Source: Bacteroidales bacterium UBA4345 (GTDB lineage Bacteria > Bacteroidota > Bacteroidia > Bacteroidales > Paludibacteraceae). From it: a stretch of DNA of 47,878 bases. A model generated the notes under the pieces. The model did no database searches. It saw only the letters and a program-made list of their open reading frames with translations, and was not told where the DNA came from. Location: contig DGTD01000048.1 in the NCBI GenBank assembly GCA_002396385.1, positions 28,642 through 76,519 on the forward strand, written 5' to 3'. Every line of letters starts with the position of its first letter. The stretch's first letter is position 1. Positions 22,943 to 31,644 of this stretch are shown one piece after another. The translations under genes and the position numbers were made by a program.

Positions 22943-23110
22943 AATCTCCTCGCGTGTCAATCCACGGTTTTTCTTTGCTAATAATTCTATGACCTTTCTA
23001 TATCTTTGAGAGTCAATGAATAGTGAACGGAAAAGAAAATACATTTCGTTCCTTAATTGTCCATTTGCAGAAAATAGCAGATTGTCGACTATAGAAAAAC
23101 GCTGTATAGG
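22943..23110 (-). pseudogene. fragment of a DUF234-type AAA+ ATPase
   Basis: On the minus strand an open stretch reads 'RFSIVDNLLFSANGQLRNEM' and continues to 'FRSLFIDSQRYRKVIELLAK' then 'KNRGLTREEI'. This is the characteristic linker to the winged-helix part of the Bacteroidota/archaeal-type ATPases (ATP-binding proteins with a DUF234 C-terminus). Upstream of it the frame hits TGA (23111-23113). Downstream similarity ends at 22943, 21 bp from the end of the acetyltransferase gene. There is no Walker motif, so this is a leftover from an insertion or deletion at the edge of the duplicated region. Confidence 0.6.
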
Positions 23111-23300
23111 TCAGAAAACGGACTGTAACATACCTTGATGTTTGTTTGATGCTGGACTTGTGGCTGGATCTGAATGTTGGGGATTTTTACATTCGCTGAT
23201 GTTCTATAGGTCATGACTCAAGCTTGAAGAACCAGGGCATCGACTCGCATTGACGGAAAATGGGAGGCAAACTCGTAGAAGGAAACCAACTCTAAAACCT
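23111..23300. other. intergenic remainder, nothing recognised
   Basis: The sequence between the ATPase remnant and the end of the MFS gene shows no terminator and no supported gene. Confidence 0.4.
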
Positions 23301-24494
23301 TCAGGACAGTTTCTGGTCTAACTTCCTTTCCATAAAGGCTGCTTTCGTCTTTAAACAGAAAAGGAAGGTGGCAAGGCAGTGTATGGCAAACATCAACAGA
23401 AATGCCTGGTGGTAGTCGGTGTACTCGACAACAAGTCCGCCTGCTAAAACTCCGAATCCAATGCCGAGATCCCACGAAGTGAGCAGGGTAGAGTTGGCTG
23501 TTCCGCGTTCGTTGTGGTGGGCAACGCCAATCATCATGTTCTGAAAAGCGGGCCAGAGGTGTCCGTTCCCTAATCCGATGAGCAGTGCAGAAATGTAGTA
23601 ACCAACCGGATTTTGGCAAAATACAAACAGGCCGTAGCCGAACGAAGACAGCATCAGTCCCAAACCGCAGTTGCGGGTAATCAGTCCCTTCTTCAAGGTC
23701 CTGTTACCCAACAGCCGGGAGGCAATCAGTCCCGAAGAAAGAATAAGGAAATAGGTGCCTGTGCCGTTGGTGATGCCCAACTTTTCTTTGCCATAGATGG
23801 CCAGATAGTTCGACAACACACCATAGCAGAACCCAACTAACACCACATTGATGCCAATCATCCAACCGCGGGTTAGCAGGAAACGGTCTAAAGAAATCTT
23901 CGATTTGTTTTTTACAATCTCTTTAAGGGGCACATCGACCATAGAGTCGCAAACCAATCCTACAATAGAAACAGCAAAAGCAATCCAGAACAGCCATTCG
24001 AAGCTGCCCGTCTGTTGGTAGATGAAAATGCCGATGCTGGGCGCGATGGCGGTGGCGATGTTGTTACTAAGACCGTAAAACCCGATGCCTTCGTTGCGCC
24101 GGTTCGGAGGAAGCACGTCGATGGCTACTGTGCTGTTGGCCACGGTGCAGGCTCCGAACGGACCACCGTGCAGCGTACGGAACAAGGTGAAAAGAAAAAG
24201 GCTGCCGGCTACCAGGTAGCTGCCCATAAACAGACAATTAGCGGCCAGACACAGCAACAGAACCTTCCTGCGGTTGAAACTGTCGACGATGTAGCCGCTG
24301 AAAGGACGGACCAGCAGGGCGGCGAGGGTGTAGCCCGCCAAAACAACGCCGATGGTGTCTTTTGTGGCTCCAAAATGCTCGCTCAGATAAATGGGAAGTA
24401 GGGGCATGGTGATGTAGAAGGCAAAGTAAAGGCAGAAGTTGGTGACCATTACCTTGTTATAGTTGCTGTTCCACAGTTTACCGTTGTTGTCCAT
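23301..24494 (-). CDS. MFS transporter
   Basis: This 397-residue protein has 12 predicted membrane segments. The MFS loop motif is seen as 'RPFSGYIVDSFNRRKVL' (about residues 63-79, GxxxDxxxRRxxL-like), and 'RTLHGGPFGACTVANSTVAI' is the motif following helix 4. The first helix starts 'FCLYFAFYITMPLLPIYLS'. It resembles arabinose/drug efflux-like bacterial exporters. The substrate is unknown. The -7 box ends only 10 nt before the ATG, giving an almost leaderless mRNA. An internal Met at residue 16 is an alternative start. Confidence 0.88.
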   Translation of the reverse strand: MDNNGKLWNSNYNKVMVTNFCLYFAFYITMPLLPIYLSEHFGATKDTIGVVLAGYTLAALLVRPFSGYIVDSFNRRKVLLLCLAANCLFMGSYLVAGSLFLFTLFRTLHGGPFGACTVANSTVAIDVLPPNRRNEGIGFYGLSNNIATAIAPSIGIFIYQQTGSFEWLFWIAFAVSIVGLVCDSMVDVPLKEIVKNKSKISLDRFLLTRGWMIGINVVLVGFCYGVLSNYLAIYGKEKLGITNGTGTYFLILSSGLIASRLLGNRTLKKGLITRNCGLGLMLSSFGYGLFVFCQNPVGYYISALLIGLGNGHLWPAFQNMMIGVAHHNERGTANSTLLTSWDLGIGFGVLAGGLVVEYTDYHQAFLLMFAIHCLATFLFCLKTKAAFMERKLDQKLS

Positions 24495-24504
24495 GCTTTT
24501 TTTG

Positions 24505-24512
24505 CAAAGTTA
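24505..24512 (-). promoter_or_regulatory. -7 box of the MFS gene
   Basis: Minus-strand TAACTTTGC is a consensus -7 element 10 nt upstream of the ATG. The -33 partner is poor. Confidence 0.6.
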
Positions 24513-24658
24513 CAGATTATTTGTCAGAACATTCCTTTTAAACCTGGAGCCTGTTGCGTGAAACAACCGAAAAAGGAATGAAGGGCATAATAAAGAAGAA
24601 AATACAGCGTTAGATTTTAACGGCATAGCACGAAAAAATCAAGTTCTTGGAACTAAAA

Positions 24659-24690
24659 TTTCATACTTTCAATATAAATGCCTAAATTTG
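24659..24690 (+). promoter_or_regulatory. Promoter of bamD
   Basis: TTTC (24659-24662), a 20-nt spacer and TAAATTTG (24683-24690) form a good Bacteroidota promoter. It ends 9 nt before the bamD ATG and overlaps the TTG of a longer frame, which excludes that start. Confidence 0.7.
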
Positions 24691-24699
24691 TATTTTGAA

Positions 24700-25515
24700 A
24701 TGAAAGCGAAGTATTTACTCATATTGCTCTGTTCTGTGGTGCTCTTCTCCTCGTGTGGCGAGTACCAGCGCTTGGTGAAAAGTACCGACAACGACTTGAA
24801 ATTCGCCAAGGCGAAGGAATATTATGAAAAGGGGAAGTACCTCGAGGCTTGCACACTGCTTGAGGCTGTGGTTGTTCCGTTCCGAGGCACGCAAAAAGGA
24901 GAGGAAGCCCTTTATTTGTTGGGTAGCGCACACTACAAAAACAGGGACTACATTTCGGCTTTGAGCTATTTTTCGGGCTATATGCGCAGTTATCCGCGGG
25001 GCGACTTTGCCGAGGAATCGCAATTCCACATCGGTTTGTGCTATTATAAAGACTCGCCAGAGGCTAAGCTCGACCAGGTTGGCACCCGGAAGGCTATAAC
25101 CGAATTCGATAAGTTTTTGAAGGGATTCCCCCGCAGCCAGCATGTTGCCGAAGTGGAAAGCAAAAGGCAGGAGTTGAACGACAAACTGGCCTACAAAGCC
25201 TACCTCAATTCTCGCCTCTATTACCGTTTGGGTAATTACCAAGGCAACAATTACCGCTCGTGTGTGATTTCTGCCACTAACGCTTTACGTGAGTTCCCCG
25301 AGAGCATTTACCGGGAAGAACTTTCCTTCCTCATCCTGAAGGCTAAGTACAAACAGGCGGTAGAAAGTGTGGAGAGCAAAAAACAAGACCGTTTCCACGA
25401 CACGATCGACGAGTACTACAACTTTATGCAGGAATATCCTGAGTCTACCTACAAAAAGGAGGCTGCGGAAATTCTTGCTGACTCACAGAAACATGTGGGG
25501 ATTGAAAAGAAATAA
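24700..25515 (+). CDS. bamD: outer membrane protein assembly factor BamD
   Basis: This 271-residue lipoprotein has a signal peptide ending in the lipobox 'LFSSC' (Cys19). TPR-like helices follow: 'AKEYYEKGKYLEACTLLEAV', 'ALYLLGSAHYKNRDYISALS' and 'EESQFHIGLCYYKDS'. BamD is the essential partner of BamA in inserting beta-barrels. The start at 24700 is fixed by the promoter box ending at 24690 and by the signal peptide, which leaves no later Met. The gene heads the conserved bamD, omega-like, coaBC, porD-like, recN order. Confidence 0.92.
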   Translation: MKAKYLLILLCSVVLFSSCGEYQRLVKSTDNDLKFAKAKEYYEKGKYLEACTLLEAVVVPFRGTQKGEEALYLLGSAHYKNRDYISALSYFSGYMRSYPRGDFAEESQFHIGLCYYKDSPEAKLDQVGTRKAITEFDKFLKGFPRSQHVAEVESKRQELNDKLAYKAYLNSRLYYRLGNYQGNNYRSCVISATNALREFPESIYREELSFLILKAKYKQAVESVESKKQDRFHDTIDEYYNFMQEYPESTYKKEAAEILADSQKHVGIEKK

Positions 25516-25537
25516 AAATAAAATTCAATAATATAAC

Positions 25538-25873
25538 ATGGATTACAAAAAGCTTAATGCTCCAAACACCACCATCACCCGCGACTTGAACTCGATGTGC
25601 GGCGACACCAACATCTACGAGGTGGTCAATGTAATTGCAAAACGTGCTAACCAGATTGCTGTTGAGATTAAGAGCGAACTGGACAAAAAGTTGCAGGAAT
25701 TTGCAGCTGTGAACGATAATTTGGAAGAGGTTTTTGAAAACCGCGAGCAGATTGAAATTTCTTGCTTCTACGAGCGTCTGCCAAAGCCTACCCTTATCGC
25801 AACCCAAGAGTTTATCGAGGGCAAGCTCGCTTACCGTTTGGCTGGTAAGAAGGGCGTGAACATCGACAAATAA
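25538..25873 (+). CDS. RNA polymerase omega-like subunit (RpoZ/Rpb6 family)
   Basis: This 111-residue protein is of the Bacteroidota omega-like type. 'NIYEVVNVIAKRANQIAVEI' resembles the conserved omega helix (normally 'vIiaKRArQL'), and 'PTLIATQEFIEGKLAYRL' matches the second conserved segment. Omega helps assemble and stabilise RNA polymerase through the beta-prime subunit. It lies 22 bp after bamD and before a terminator, as in other Bacteroidota. Confidence 0.82.
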   Translation: MDYKKLNAPNTTITRDLNSMCGDTNIYEVVNVIAKRANQIAVEIKSELDKKLQEFAAVNDNLEEVFENREQIEISCFYERLPKPTLIATQEFIEGKLAYRLAGKKGVNIDK

Positions 25874-25915
25874 ATAGCCTGCTGGTTCTTACACCTGCTG
25901 GTACACCCGGTTATA

Positions 25916-25961
25916 AAAGATAAAGCACGCCTCCAAACAGAGTCGCCCTTTATCTTTTTTT
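25916..25961 (+). terminator. Terminator after the omega-like gene
   Basis: A 10-bp stem AAAGATAAAG/CTTTATCTTT encloses 22 nt and is followed by a T-run. The large loop may allow partial readthrough into coaBC. Confidence 0.65.
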
Positions 25962-25986
25962 GTTATTGTTAACTTACACTTCACCT

Positions 25987-27192
25987 ATGCTGAAAGGTAA
26001 AAATATCTTGTTGGGTATAACGGGAGGCATTGCTGCCTACAAATGTGCGGCTTTGGCCCGGCTGTTGGTCAAACAGGGTTGCGATGTTAAGGTGGTGATG
26101 ACTCCGCTGGCACGCCAGTTCGTCACCCCGCTCTCTATGGCAACCGTCACCCGTCACCCCATACTGGTCGATTTCTTCAACCCTGAAAATGGAGAGTGGA
26201 ACAGCCATGTGAGCCTCGGCTTGTGGGCCGATGCCTACCTCATTGCTCCGGCTACCGCCAATTCTCTGGGAAAGATGGCCAACGGCATTGCCGATAACCT
26301 CCTTCTCACCAGTTACCTGTCGGCTCGGTGCCCTGTGTTCGTGGCTCCGGCTATGGACCTCGATATGTATGCGCACAAAGCCGTGCAGCGCAATCTTGAT
26401 GTCCTTCGTTCCGATGGGGTTCACATCATAGAACCGGAATCGGGTTTCTTGGCTAGCGGACTCGAAGGAAAGGGCCGTATGGCAGAACCGGAGACGATCG
26501 TCTCAAGTCTCGACGCGTTCTTCTCCGAACAACAGGACTTGACCGGTAAAACAGTGATGATAACGGCCGGCCCTACCTATGAAAAAATAGATCCGGTGCG
26601 TTTTATCGGTAACTACAGTAGCGGAAAGATGGGGTTTGCCCTTGCTGAAGAATGTGCCAGACGTGGTGCGGTTGTCAAACTGGTGGCTGGCCCTGTGTCG
26701 CTGAAGACGGTCTCTCCTAACATTGAGCGTATCGATGTGGAAAGTGCACAGCAAATGTTCGATGTGGCTGTTTCCCTGTCTGATGTGGCCGATGTTGAAA
26801 TCTTGTGTGCTGCTGTTGCCGATTATCGTGTCGCACAACAGGCCGAACATAAGCTTAAACGCGAAAAAACAGGTGCTATGACTTTGGAACTGGTTCCTAA
26901 TCCGGATATCGCGGCCGAATTGGGACGACGCAAGCGCAACGGACAGTTGATGATTGGCTTCGCTTTGGAAACTGACGATGAACAGCAGAACGCTGCCTCC
27001 AAATGTGAACGGAAGAATCTCGACTTTATCGTCTTGAACTCGCTGCGCGACAAGAACGCCGGATTCCGTTACGACACCAATAAGGTCACCATCCTTGACC
27101 GAAACGGAGAGGTGACTCCTTATGAACTGAAAAGCAAGGCCCTGGTGGCTAAAGATATTATTGATTACGCCTTAAAGAAACTGACGAAATGA
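25987..27192 (+). CDS. coaBC: bifunctional phosphopantothenoylcysteine decarboxylase / phosphopantothenate-cysteine ligase
   Basis: This 401-residue fused enzyme catalyses two successive coenzyme A steps. The N-terminal flavin-binding CoaC part has 'LLGITGGIAAYKCAALARLL', 'APATANSLGKMANGIADNLL' (with the substrate Asn) and 'APAMDLDMY', the PAMNxxMW-type motif with Asn replaced by Asp. The C-terminal CoaB part has 'ITAGPTYEKIDPVRFIGNYS', 'AAVADYR' and the 'KLKREK' lysine motif. I start it at the ATG at 25987 because the family begins 'LKGKNILLGITG'. The open frame upstream uses TTG inside the terminator T-run. Its stop overlaps the next start (ATGA). Confidence 0.95.
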   Translation: MLKGKNILLGITGGIAAYKCAALARLLVKQGCDVKVVMTPLARQFVTPLSMATVTRHPILVDFFNPENGEWNSHVSLGLWADAYLIAPATANSLGKMANGIADNLLLTSYLSARCPVFVAPAMDLDMYAHKAVQRNLDVLRSDGVHIIEPESGFLASGLEGKGRMAEPETIVSSLDAFFSEQQDLTGKTVMITAGPTYEKIDPVRFIGNYSSGKMGFALAEECARRGAVVKLVAGPVSLKTVSPNIERIDVESAQQMFDVAVSLSDVADVEILCAAVADYRVAQQAEHKLKREKTGAMTLELVPNPDIAAELGRRKRNGQLMIGFALETDDEQQNAASKCERKNLDFIVLNSLRDKNAGFRYDTNKVTILDRNGEVTPYELKSKALVAKDIIDYALKKLTK

Positions 27193-28085
27193 AACACAAA
27201 CTGATTATAGCGTTGCTTGGCTTCCTCGCATCGGCGGGTGCGCAGGCTCAAGAGTTGAATGCGCGTGTGGAAGTGAACACCCAGCAACTGGAAGGTACGA
27301 ATAAAGACGTTTTCTCTACTTTGCAGAGCGATTTGGGCGAGTACATCAATTCGCATAAGTGGACCGATGCAGTCTTCAATAACGAGGAACGAATCGAATG
27401 CACGTTTATTCTGACTATCGATAACGTGTCTGGTAACTCTATGAGCGGTAGCTTGCAGATATCGGCGTCGCGCACGGTCTACAACTCCAGTTACGCTACT
27501 CCTATCTTCAATTTTAAAGACAACAACTTCACGTTTAACTATGCTCAATACGACAAACTTGAGTTTAACGATAATGCGTACGAGTCGAACCTGATGTCGG
27601 TGATGGCTTTCTATTGTTATGTCGTCTTGGGAATCGACTTCGATACTTTTAGCCGCTTTGGCGGACAAAAGTATTTTGAAAAGGCAGAAACGGTGGCTGC
27701 TCTCGCACGCTCTAGCGAAGACGAGGGTTGGCAGGCCTACAAGAGCGACAACAACCGCTACGCCCTTATCTCGAACTATATGGATAGTAATCTGCGTGGA
27801 CTGCGCGAGATGTTTTACGATTACCACCGGCTCGGCTTGGATATGATGAGCCAAAATGTGGAGAATGGTAAATCCCAGATATTGTCGGTGTTGCCAAGCT
27901 TGCAGACGATGAACAGCGCAAAACCTTTCTCGGTGGCTCTGCAGAACTTTGCAGAATGCAAACTTAACGAACTGGTTGACATGTTCCGCAATTCGTCGGC
28001 CAGCGACAAGCAAAAGGTGTACGACATCCTTTCGGCTGTGTTGCCTACCCAAACAAATAAAATGAAGGACCTTACTTCTAACTAA
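27189..28085 (+). CDS. DUF4835 family protein (PorD-like)
   Basis: This 298-residue exported protein has a signal peptide (about residues 1-20, ending 'GAQAQ'). It is beta-rich at the start ('ELNARVEVNTQQLEGTNKDV') and helical later. DUF4835 is confined to Bacteroidota and sits next to coaBC and recN. Some annotations call it type IX secretion protein PorD, which I give from memory and without a functional argument in this sequence. The ATG overlaps the coaBC stop (ATGA), so translation is coupled, and recN follows by 14 bp. Confidence 0.82.
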   Translation: MKHKLIIALLGFLASAGAQAQELNARVEVNTQQLEGTNKDVFSTLQSDLGEYINSHKWTDAVFNNEERIECTFILTIDNVSGNSMSGSLQISASRTVYNSSYATPIFNFKDNNFTFNYAQYDKLEFNDNAYESNLMSVMAFYCYVVLGIDFDTFSRFGGQKYFEKAETVAALARSSEDEGWQAYKSDNNRYALISNYMDSNLRGLREMFYDYHRLGLDMMSQNVENGKSQILSVLPSLQTMNSAKPFSVALQNFAECKLNELVDMFRNSSASDKQKVYDILSAVLPTQTNKMKDLTSN

Positions 28086-28099
28086 TTCCTCCGCTTGTT

Positions 28100-29761
28100 A
28101 TGCTGAAAAAACTTACCATTGATAATTATGCGCTTATAGAGCATACTTGTATCGACTTCTCGGATGGTTTTTCGGTTATCACTGGTGAAACGGGTGCGGG
28201 AAAGTCTATTATGTTGGGCGCCTTGGGGCTGTTGTTGGGTCAGCGTGCCGATGTAGGTGTGCTGCGTGTGCCCGATGCCAAGTGTGTGGCCGAGGCCGTT
28301 TTTGACATCGGCGACTATAGCCTGCAGCCTTTTTTCGAGGAAAACGACCTTGACTACGACGACGAGTGTGTTGTCCGCCGTGAAATTGCTCCCAATGGGA
28401 AAAGCCGCGCTTTTGTGAACGATACGCCTGTGGTGTTGTCTGTTCTGAAGTCTTTGGGAGACCACTTGCTCGACATTCACTCGCAACACCAGAACCTGCT
28501 GCTCAGTAATGCCGGCTTCCAACTGAAGGTGGTTGACGTGGTGGCTGGATCTGACGAACTGCTGAAACAGTATAAGGAAAAATATGTGTTGTACAGACAC
28601 GGTCTTGTACAACTGAAAAAACTGACCGATGCTGCTAGCAAAGGGGCCTCCGATACAGAATACATCCAGTTCCAGTTCAACCAGTTGAATGATGCCAACC
28701 TGAGGGCGGACGAGTTGCAGGAACTGGAGGCAGAGCAAAGCACCCTTTCGAATGCGGAATCAATAAAGGAGGGGCTTTCTAGGGCGCTTTGGCTGATTAG
28801 CGAAGGCGATAGTGGCAACGTTTTGTCGAACCTGAAAGAGGCCGTCTCTGCGCTTTCGTCGGTTGCAGGTGCCTACCAGCGTGTGAAGGACGACATCGAC
28901 CGCTTGAATGGTTCTCTTATTGAACTGAAGGATGTGGCTCATGAACTCGAGTCGGAGCAAAACAGTGTTGAGGCCAATCCCGAACGCCTTGAGCAAGTCG
29001 ATGCGCGACTCAGTCTGCTCTATTCTTTGCTTCAGAAACACAAAGTGGAGAGTGTTGGCGAACTTATTGCCTTGCGCGACTCTTTCGAAAAGCAGCTGAC
29101 GCAGTTCGATTCTTACGATGAGGACATAGCTGCATTGAAAAAACAGTTGGCCCAGCAGCAGGCAGAACTGAAACAGCTTGCCGTTAGGTTGTCCGATTTG
29201 AGGAAAAAGGCCGCTCCTGGGTTGGAACACGAACTGGAAGAACTGTTACATACCCTTGGCATGCCAAACGCACACATAAAGGTTGCTTTCGAGACCTCGG
29301 CGTCTCTTTTAGATACGGGCGTTGACGAGGTCACGTTCCTTTTTTCGGCCAATAAAGACCGTACTTTGCTGCCTATTGCCTCGATTGCCTCTGGCGGAGA
29401 AATGGCCAGGGTAATGCTCAGCTTGAAGTCGGTGCTCTCGCGGTCGCTGGGTATGCCAACCATTATTTTCGATGAAATCGATACGGGCGTGTCGGGCGAT
29501 ATCGCGGCTAAGATGGGGGCTATTATGCAACAAATGGGCCGGTATATGCAGGTTGTCAGCATAACCCATCTGCCACAAATTGCGGCAAAGGGCTCTTCGC
29601 ACTATATGGTATATAAAGAAGATACCGACGATTCTACGGTGTCGCATATAAGGCGTCTCTCTGAAGAGGAACGCGTCGGCCAATTGGCCCGGATGCTCAG
29701 TGGTGACCAACTGACGGAAGCCGCCATACAGAATGCGAGGGAACTGCTGAAGGCAAATTGA
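28100..29761 (+). CDS. recN: DNA repair protein RecN
   Basis: This 553-residue SMC-like ATPase has an N-terminal 'MLKKLTIDNYALIEHTCIDF' and Walker A 'GETGAGKS' (residues 29-36). A central coiled coil is rich in Glu, Leu and Gln. The C-terminal lobe carries the ABC signature 'IASGGEMARVMLSLKSVL' (about residue 430) and Walker B 'TIIFDEIDTGVSG' (about 455), then 'VVSITHLPQIAAKG'. RecN holds broken DNA ends or sister chromatids during recombination repair. It is part of the coaBC-porD operon. No LexA-type box was seen. Confidence 0.96.
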   Translation: MLKKLTIDNYALIEHTCIDFSDGFSVITGETGAGKSIMLGALGLLLGQRADVGVLRVPDAKCVAEAVFDIGDYSLQPFFEENDLDYDDECVVRREIAPNGKSRAFVNDTPVVLSVLKSLGDHLLDIHSQHQNLLLSNAGFQLKVVDVVAGSDELLKQYKEKYVLYRHGLVQLKKLTDAASKGASDTEYIQFQFNQLNDANLRADELQELEAEQSTLSNAESIKEGLSRALWLISEGDSGNVLSNLKEAVSALSSVAGAYQRVKDDIDRLNGSLIELKDVAHELESEQNSVEANPERLEQVDARLSLLYSLLQKHKVESVGELIALRDSFEKQLTQFDSYDEDIAALKKQLAQQQAELKQLAVRLSDLRKKAAPGLEHELEELLHTLGMPNAHIKVAFETSASLLDTGVDEVTFLFSANKDRTLLPIASIASGGEMARVMLSLKSVLSRSLGMPTIIFDEIDTGVSGDIAAKMGAIMQQMGRYMQVVSITHLPQIAAKGSSHYMVYKEDTDDSTVSHIRRLSEEERVGQLARMLSGDQLTEAAIQNARELLKAN

Positions 29762-29794
29762 TGCCGGTTTTCTGAAAGTCTTATTTAACGGTTG

Positions 29795-30952
29795 ATGCAT
29801 CCTGGAAAGCAGAACATATCCATTCTCCTGACTGCATTGTCGCTGTTGGTCGCCCCCGCAGCGGGAGCTTTTTCGCCTGATAGCGCGGCTGTTGATGTCC
29901 GTGTTAACGACACGTTGGCTGTAGAAATGCCAGCCCCTGATACCCCTGTGGCAGACCATCCCTTCTCGATAGACGAGTTTGCCGATGATGTGGATATTTT
30001 TGCCGAGGCCTATATACAGCCCAGCTACGACGACCCCATCATAGAAGTGGGAACCACAGTCTTGAATCCGACCTATTCTATCAATCCAATGCTCGACAGC
30101 CGAATAGACTTTACTACCGGCGTACAAACTTTCCTTACCGCCAATTTGAACTGGAAATGGCTTAGAGTAGGGTATTCTTACCCGTTGGCAGACTATACAC
30201 ATGGTTACGATTTCACGTTCAGCCCCAGAATCGCCAATTTCCTGATTGATTTGGGAATATCGAATATCCGTAACTATAAATTGCTGGACCCGGACCGTTA
30301 TGCCGAGAAAATTGGCGAGAACGTTGAAGACGTACAGTTAGACGGATTGGAAACTTTTGAGTGGAAATGTAACTTGGAATGGATTATGAATCCCACCTAC
30401 TTTTCTGCAAGTTCGGCTTTCTCGCAGTCCTATTCCTGCGGCCAGCGTGTCAGTGCCGGTTCCGTACTTTGTGGGGTAGCGTTCGGTGAGAACCGTTTCA
30501 AACTGAACCCGAGTAGCTCGAGGTCGGAAAAGGCAAATGAGATTCTAAGCCAGTTGCCTACGGAGGATAACCGAATTCTGAATGCTTCCCTCGGTTGCGG
30601 ATACGGCTATAATTTTGTGGTGAGGCAGGGACAGTTTGTGATAGGTACGCTGTTGGTCCCTTACCTGACTGGAGCCCGCTCGTCGTACCAACTTTCGGGA
30701 CAAAACAGGGTGCGCTTCTGTTATGGCGGACGTACACATGGCAGAATTAACTGTGTCTACCAGCACAAGTATGGATTCATTTTGTTGTCAACCAACTGGC
30801 GCGGACTCTTTTTATACGATACCGGTTTTTCGTATCTTCAGAATATCTTTTCGGCCGACTTGAGTTTCTCGTTGAAATTAGGAGAAGTGGGCATTCACCA
30901 TAAACAGATACCCGGGCACCAACTGATCGACTTTGTGGATAAGATTTTCTGA
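29795..30952 (+). CDS. DUF4421 family outer-membrane beta-barrel protein
   Basis: This 385-residue exported protein has a signal peptide in the first 25 residues ('LTALSLLVAPAAGAF'), then an acidic stretch. About 280 residues of alternating strands follow ('LRVGYSYPLADYTHGYDFTF', 'GCGYGYNFVVRQGQFVIGTL'), consistent with a DUF4421-type beta-barrel. The protein ends in 'FVDKIF', with a terminal Phe as in many outer-membrane barrels. The role is unknown. It starts 33 bp after recN, probably at the distal end of that operon. I use the ATG at 29795, since the preceding TTG has no support. Confidence 0.65.
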   Translation: MHPGKQNISILLTALSLLVAPAAGAFSPDSAAVDVRVNDTLAVEMPAPDTPVADHPFSIDEFADDVDIFAEAYIQPSYDDPIIEVGTTVLNPTYSINPMLDSRIDFTTGVQTFLTANLNWKWLRVGYSYPLADYTHGYDFTFSPRIANFLIDLGISNIRNYKLLDPDRYAEKIGENVEDVQLDGLETFEWKCNLEWIMNPTYFSASSAFSQSYSCGQRVSAGSVLCGVAFGENRFKLNPSSSRSEKANEILSQLPTEDNRILNASLGCGYGYNFVVRQGQFVIGTLLVPYLTGARSSYQLSGQNRVRFCYGGRTHGRINCVYQHKYGFILLSTNWRGLFLYDTGFSYLQNIFSADLSFSLKLGEVGIHHKQIPGHQLIDFVDKIF

Positions 30953-31055
30953 AAAATGTAGCCTCTCCCGTACTATTTGCTCACAGACAAAATACGTCTT
31001 GCGCTTTCCGGCATCGCCAATTTTTGGACTTGGCAATGAAATTTAAGGGGGAAAA

Positions 31056-31087
31056 ATTGAATTTAATATAAGTTTATTCTATATTTG
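31056..31087 (+). promoter_or_regulatory. Promoter of the DUF4377 gene
   Basis: TTG (31057-31059), a 20-nt spacer and TATATTTG (31080-31087) lie about 120 nt before the start codon. The 5' leader contains a short GCC/GGC inverted segment without a T-run. Confidence 0.65.
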
Positions 31088-31210
31088 TAAGGCATTATCG
31101 CAAACAGCGTTTTTTTATGGCCTGCCATTTTGGAAAGGCACTCAAATAAACGTTCGTGTAAAACTTATGTTAATCAATTTATTTAAAACGACTAAAACAC
31201 AATTAGCTAT

Positions 31211-31576
31211 ATGAAAAAGTTGTTCGTGTCTCTTTTGATGGCTTTGGCATTTGCTCCGTCATTCGCTGGCGATTATATGAAAGTTGCCGAAAAGTATGTT
31301 ATTACACCAGACTATCAGCGCTGTTTCAATGTGAAGCCTGGTTATAGCCGTAAAGATAACACTCCATGGACTCCGTATTGTGGAAAAATCAACAACTTCT
31401 ACTACGAAGAGGGTTATGAATACACCATCATGGTGGAAAAATATGATTTGAATCTGCCAGAACTTACTGTTACCAAGACGCTCGCACGCGACAATTCGTC
31501 TTATTACAAACGCTTGCAGCACAAGAAGGATTCAATTAAGGCTGCACGTGCAGCGGCTGCTAAGGCAGGCAAGTAA
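31211..31576 (+). CDS. exported DUF4377-like small protein
   Basis: This 121-residue protein has a clear signal peptide (residues 1-19, 'FVSLLMALAFAPSFAG'). The core 'CFNVKPGYSRKDNTPWTPYC' followed by 'GKINNFYYEEGYEYTIMVEK' fits the DUF4377 fold found in Bacteroidota lipoproteins. Two cysteines could form a disulfide in the periplasm. The C-terminus ends in a Lys/Ala-rich helix ('SIKAARAAAAKAGK'). Function unknown. It has its own promoter and terminator. Confidence 0.75.
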   Translation: MKKLFVSLLMALAFAPSFAGDYMKVAEKYVITPDYQRCFNVKPGYSRKDNTPWTPYCGKINNFYYEEGYEYTIMVEKYDLNLPELTVTKTLARDNSSYYKRLQHKKDSIKAARAAAAKAGK

Positions 31577-31598
31577 GTCAATAGGATAAACAGATAAG

Positions 31599-31629
31599 AA
31601 AAGGAGGAAGCCTGTCTTTCTCCTTTTTT
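31599..31629 (+). terminator. Terminator of the DUF4377 gene
   Basis: AAAAGGAGGAAG pairs with CTTTCTCCTTTT (one G-U) around CCTGT, followed by T. Confidence 0.85.
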
Positions 31630-31644
31630 AATGCATATACTGAG

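Noticed and set aside
22934..22949. GGAGA-CTTTAA-TCTCC hairpin after the GNAT gene
   Set aside because: It has a short 5-bp stem and no T-run, so it was not called as a terminator.
23218..23619. minus-strand 133-residue frame overlapping the end of the MFS gene
   Set aside because: The tail looked briefly protein-like, but most of it is another frame of the MFS gene and I could match it to no family.
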